Source of the DNA: Maratus speciosus
Taxonomy: Eukaryota > Arthropoda > Arachnida > Araneae > Salticidae
Direction of reading: 5' to 3'
Length of the DNA stretch: 64,000 nt
NCBI GenBank assembly: GCA_963932465.1
Contig: OZ010786.1
Span: 600,828,538-600,892,537, forward strand
A model generated the notes under the pieces. That model worked only from the letters and a program-made list of their open reading frames with translations. It had not been told where the DNA came from and searched no databases. Positions 59,937 to 64,000 of the stretch are shown piece after piece. Position numbers and translations under genes: made by a program. Positions within the stretch are counted from its first letter, which is position 1; each line of letters opens with the position of its first letter.

Positions 59937-60320
59937 TTAAATACTTTTTAAATTAAGACCATAGGGATATATAGAGTTACGATATTTGATATAAATGGAT
60001 TCATACTGTAATCTATCATTAAGATTTTTGTGCATACTTATTATTTTAATTGTAATATTTTGAAAGTCATGATGTTGAAAATGTAAATGTTCGATATTTC
60101 TGGAAATATTTTTAAGAATATATTGTCTATGTTGATTGATACGAATGTGAAGAGGATTACAGGTTTGGCCAATATATTCCAACTGACATAAATTGCAGTT
60201 AATTGAATATATAATATTGCAAGCTTTGCAAAAAGATACACTGAATTTAGGACTAGAACTTTGGTCAATTTGTTGCGCATCTGCATGTGGGCAAGTTAAA
60301 CACCTAGGGGATGAACATTT
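59937..60320 (-). pseudogene. Naiad-like N-terminal GIY-YIG endonuclease
   Basis: Minus-strand frame KCSSPRCLTCPHADAQQID, then FCKACNIIYSINCNLCQLEY and IGQTCNPLHIRINQHRQ, ending SIYPYGLNLKSI and a stop. The paired cysteines around the CNIIYSINC...YIGQT core and the H...R region match the zinc-binding GIY-YIG nucleases of PLEs; the PYGLN end is typical of them. The domain is readable without stops up to the insertion of the Helentron-like element at 60323; the upstream part (...DFKLVGCANPK) resumes beyond it at 60870. Confidence 0.78.
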
Positions 60321-60322
60321 TT

Positions 60323-60869
60323 ACTTTCTTCTATCTTCAATAGAAGAAAGTATTGTAATAGAAATTTTTTTCGACTTCCGGTTTTCGACGGATTTACAAG
60401 TTTTAGGGGTCAGAGATTCTAAAAAACATGTTTATTTAAAATGTCTGTCTGTCCGTGTGTCCGTATGTCGCCATCGTACCATCAAAAATTGTATGAAGTT
60501 ATGCATAGAATTGAACCAATTTTTTTATTTAAGTTTTTGGCTATGGCGAGCAGGTCCTCCATTAATTTGGAAAAAATCCGCTGGTAGGGGCGCTGTAATA
60601 GCGATTTTTGCATTTTGAATATTGTACCATCGAAAAGTGTATAAAGTTAAGCATAGTATTGAACCAAATTTTTTGCGTATGTTTGTGGCCATGGCAAGAA
60701 GGTTCTCCCTGAATTTGGAAAAATTCCGCTGGTAGGGGGCGCTGTAATAGCGACTTTTGTGCGATTTTCAATATTGTACCATGGGAAAGTGTATGAAGTT
60801 ATGCTTAATTCTAATAAAAATACAATAAAACTAATTATAACGAAATATTGACATGAGATAGAAGAAAGT
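60323..60869 (-). mobile_element. Helentron-like element nested in the Naiad ORF
   Basis: 547 bp with inverted ends actttcttctatct and agatagaagaaagt, inserted between T tracts. Inside are two to three ~160-bp units (ggcgctgtaatagcga, attgtaccatcgaaaagtgt) and the block acttccggttttcgacggat...aaacatgttt, the reverse complement of the 3' block at 13770-13860. A small hairpin (tactttcttctatc-ttca-atagaagaaagta) marks the left end. It split the nuclease frame, so it is younger than the Naiad copy. Confidence 0.7.
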
Positions 60870-61060
60870 TTTGGGATTGGCACATCCAACTAGTTTAAAA
60901 TCAATAGTGGAACAATAAGATAGGTAACTGTTTGACGATCCAAAGAAATCCCTATCAATTCCATTGTACCGAGAAATAGACCGAATATTATTATTAAAGC
61001 CTAAATTGCCAGTCGTTAATAATTTACTAGAGCTTATCATAATGAGAATTTTGAGCATAT
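60870..61060 (-). pseudogene. 5' part of the Naiad-like coding region
   Basis: Minus frame with GFNNNIRSISRYNGIDRDFF and SNSYLSYCSTIDFKLVGCAN, open to the insertion point. Upstream to about 62149 the sequence is AT-rich without a long frame, so the N-terminus or 5' UTR cannot be defined. Confidence 0.5.
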
Positions 61061-62149
61061 ATAAATAAAGAAAAGTTGTATATGAAATAAAGGAAATAAA
61101 AATAATAGAGGTTTTATTAATTTTGAAAAATAATATTAAAAAATAACAATGTAATATTTTATTTTCTAGGTTAATGAAAAAGTATAAACATAACTATATT
61201 TTCAAAACATATTATTAGTATTTTATAAATATATGTTCTTGATTAATCAATTATAATATATGTACAATCTTTACATAAAAGTAATTAGTCCCAACTACAA
61301 ATCTAACTAAAATAAAAACAAAATCATACCTCTAGAAATAAAATAGTAAACTATTTAAAATTTTAACTATAAGAACCCTTTCAAAATAAGCTAGCCAAGT
61401 GATTTAAAAATCCAGATGCCAATAAGTAAGTTATTGACGTCATTATGTCAATGGCTAAAAAGATCAAATGTTGTAAAAATAGTAAAAATCACAAAAAGTT
61501 ATTGAAGTGTGGCATGGTATAAAGATATTAAAGAAATAAAGAACTATATCAAATTATATGCATATGCAGCAGTAAAATAATGTATTTAATAATTATAAAA
61601 TTACAAATTATGCCAAAATTTGGGCTATTTTTAGCGAACGTATCTAAACGATAGCTGCCATAACACATTTTATTAATTAAAATAAAATTAGAAAATAATA
61701 CTATCCATTAATGATTGTGCAAATGCAGCATTTCAATATGGAAGCTTAATATATAAACTTTCTGTACAATTAAACCATTTAAACATATGAAAATTGACCA
61801 AAATTGATGCAATAAGCAGTTACAGACAAAAGACACAAAAAACCAGCTAAATAATGTTGAACTATTAAATGACGTATGAAAAGACAAATGAAAGACCAAT
61901 TGGATGGATGTAGAAGGAAGCTTATAGTGTATTTCACTTCTTCAGGGATACATGAAATTCAAGTATAAGCAATACACAGTCGATTTCTGTAAAATAATCA
62001 AGCTATAAGCTGAAAAATTAATTTTTTATGTGCCCTATCGGCTGTAAATCAAGAAGTATAAAAATAATGTAAAATAAGAATCACATAGTTGAAAGAACTA
62101 AGAAAATTATTTGAAAATACTTGTAAAACTAATTAATCTTACCCCTTAG
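61061..62149 (-). other. 5' untranslated part of the Naiad-like element
   Basis: AT-rich, no recognisable frame; the 63-codon minus frame at 61708-61899 has no motif. It lies between the coding remnants and the upstream pseudo-LTR. Confidence 0.45.
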
Positions 62150-62484
62150 AAAATCATTAAAGGAGCCTTAAAGAAAAGTTACACGTGCAACAAAGATATA
62201 TATACGGTTTAAGGTGATCAACACCGTTAGAATATTGAAAATGTATAATAGTTAACGGTTAAAAGTTAATATCTATAAAACATATATTTCTAAATTTAAA
62301 CCAAAAATAATTAAATAAATAAATAGTAAATTATTATAAATGCACAAATTATTCAAAATGATGTATAATTATATACACAAATTAATTAATGAACTAATAT
62401 TAAATTGTTTAGATAATAAAATAAAACCATATACATATGTATAATTTAATGTTGACAGCTAGTGAGAGTTTTTGAAAACTATTA
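62150..62484 (-). repeat. Pseudo-LTR of Naiad-like element (5' side)
   Basis: Direct repeat of 56900-57230, about 335 bp, with small indels in the aaataa tract and near atgtataattatatac. Confidence 0.85.
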
Positions 62485-62553
62485 CGACAATAAAAATTCC
62501 GCCCTATCTTAAAAAATATTCTATAAATTTAATAAAAAAAAAAATCTAACGAA

Positions 62554-62646
62554 TTCTATAGAAACATTTTCTTTAGAAAAAGTATTCTATAGAACCCTTC
62601 AAAACTCTATTGAAACAGTATTCTATAGAAAGGCTATTCTATAGAA
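62554..62646. repeat. Cluster of TTCTATAGAA palindromes
   Basis: Perfect TTCTATAGAA at 62554, 62585, 62621 and 62637, plus ctctattgaa at 62605 and weaker ttctata words to 62680. Could be a MITE end or short tandem palindromic repeat. Confidence 0.85.
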
Positions 62647-62899
62647 CTTGTAAAGAATGCTATACAGTTCTATACAGCTCTATGAACTATTTTCGCAAGG
62701 GATATATTACATAGAATAGCTGGTTTACAGTCCAAAGATATACATATGAGATATTCAGATCTCAGGCCATACCTCACGCTGCAGCCATTGTCGATTCTTG
62801 TTTTTTAACACATTTACTACGGGAAACGAGAATTCTCGTTTTCATTCAAGACATCATTGACTAAGGGTGTGGCTTCTACCTTACAGAAAATGCATTTAT

Positions 62900-63420
62900 A
62901 TCATGTTGCCCATATTTTTTTAGATTGTAAGACATTTTAAATTAAATTCATACATTGAAAGATATTTACCGATGCACAAACTTGGGAAACCTGTCTAGAA
63001 CACCAATTTACAAAAGACTTTCAGAACAGGGAGGAGCTTCTACTGTTTTAAAATTCAGATTTGATAGAAATTAAACGTCAGCACTGTGTTAATCCATGGT
63101 AAAGCATAATGCAGCTCGATTTATGGAGAATATGTTGGAAAAGTAAACATTACAGCGTAGGTAATGGTGTTCTGTCCTGACTTAAATCTGATCAAGTATG
63201 TCTGACGCAGTTCAGAATTGTAGCAAGAACAATGCCTTTGTTCACTGATCGGGAGTTTGAGATAACACTTTTTGAGGGATGGAACAGAATTCCTCAAACT
63301 CTTGCCGACAACCTCATCTCACTTATGGAAAAGAGGTGTGCAATAGTCATAAATGTCTTAGGAAACCACACACCGTTTACAAAATCCTTCATTTTTTCCA
63401 AACAATTTTGTTTCACATTT
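62900..63420 (+). pseudogene. Tc1-type transposase remnant
   Basis: The clearest part is the frame from 63232: EGWNRIPQTLADNLISLMEK and RCAIVINVLGNHTPF, the conserved C-terminal end of Tc1 transposases (W.rIPQ...dNLI..M..RC..VI...G.HT). Just upstream, in another frame, PDLNLIKYV (63178-63204) corresponds to the SPDLNPIE region with the second catalytic Asp, then an in-frame TGA. Upstream sequence is too decayed to align. Dead copy of a DDE transposon. Confidence 0.75.
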
Positions 63421-63469
63421 TTAGGTACTCAAATTAATGCGCAACGTCTCTTCATGTTGTTAACATAAT

Positions 63470-64000
63470 TTCAAAGAGAAACAATCTCGATTCACGAGGA
63501 TTTAGTTTCTTACTTTCTGTATTACTTTTAAGTAAGCGTACTTCTAATTTTATACCGGTGCATAGCTCTCTCTTGCATGTTTTTTCTATTTGTTATTTTG
63601 CTTCCCTAATTTTTTGAACAGTGTACATGAATTTATATATAATGTTTTGAAATTATATCATTTAGTTTGGTCATATCCATTATTTAAATTTGTACCCTAC
63701 TTTAATTAATTACAGATAGTATCTCATTTTTATTACTTGTCAGAAGTTATTGTTAAATCAACTAGATAGTACCCGTCAAAATTTGTCGGTAAATAACTTG
63801 AAAGTTCCATTAGAAAAATTCTTGAATTTTGAATTAGTTGCTTTTAAATTAATTCTTGAAATCGTGGTAGATTTTTATATTGCATAAGTGATTCCTATTT
63901 CTTTAAGGCGAGTTAGAGGGTTCTGTCAGTCTAACCTATTGAATGAAGTGAAAGAACTTTAAGTTTATAATTTACAACCAATTATGCTTGCCTTTTATCA
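63470..64000. other. AT-rich sequence at window end
   Basis: No supported feature seen; a transposon right end is not identifiable. Confidence 0.4.

Larger units (their letters stand above)
56900..62484 (-). mobile_element. Naiad-like Penelope element with pseudo-LTRs
   Basis: On the minus strand the order is GIY-YIG nuclease (60320-59937), a linker with a CxC motif (PPCLC, 59337-59329) and reverse transcriptase (about 59330-57941). This permuted order, the CxC linker and the pseudo-LTRs define the Naiad clade, abundant in spiders. Direct repeats of ~330 bp lie at 56900-57230 and 62150-62484. No hammerhead motif is found, as known for Naiads. The coding region is broken by frameshifts, stops and a 547-bp nested element. 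Confidence 0.8.

Overview
This is an AT-rich, repeat-saturated eukaryotic window from an animal genome. It is most likely an arthropod and probably a spider. The main evidence is two different classes of Penelope-like retroelement (PLE), one of them Naiad-like with the GIY-YIG nuclease ahead of the reverse transcriptase, together with tRNA-derived SINEs, mariner/Tigger, piggyBac-like (TTAA) and hAT-like miniature elements, and Helentron-like minisatellite carriers. I see no ordinary host gene, no rRNA and no bacterial feature. The species assignment is an inference.

Layout. (1) 1-14635 is copy A of a ~5.4 kb segment that recurs as copy B at 21712-27090. Copy A is split by a 9.29 kb insertion (1701-10988) bounded by 937/936-bp direct terminal repeats (TG...CA) and a 5-bp target duplication. 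The insertion has no pol gene. It carries one intact 362-codon ORF resembling the ORF1/Gag zinc-knuckle protein of Jockey/I-type LINEs, a SINE, and two diverged copies of an AT-rich module full of TTCATG motifs. (2) Both copies of the 5.4 kb segment run directly into arrays of a GC-rich 60-bp minisatellite: 14636-17925 (~55 units) and 27091-33427 (~106 units). (3) 17926-21711 and 33428-35790 are mosaics of miniature inverted-repeat elements. (4) 35794-41883 continues at 53724-55045: it is a diverged ~0.97 kb tandem repeat, used as landing ground by a mariner foldback, a Tigger derivative and TTAA MITEs, each datable against an uninterrupted neighbouring unit. (5) 41884-53723 is an 11.84 kb insertion in that repeat, bounded by long inverted repeats starting ACTGTAAAA. 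It holds a 557-bp satellite, a CACTG-ended element with a SINE whose tRNA cloverleaf is intact, a perfect 49-bp hairpin, and a head-to-head inverted pair of canonical PLEs with hammerhead-ribozyme-like 3' ends. (6) 56900-62484 is a decayed Naiad-like PLE on the minus strand with ~330-bp pseudo-LTRs, itself interrupted by a Helentron-like element. (7) 62500-64000 holds a palindrome cluster and a broken Tc1-type transposase.

The best candidates for something undescribed are the LTR-bounded element that carries a LINE-like ORF1 instead of gag-pol, its TTCATG repeat modules, and the 5.4 kb segment that twice ends in the same 60-bp array. Identities, copy numbers and periods are my own reading by eye and are approximate.
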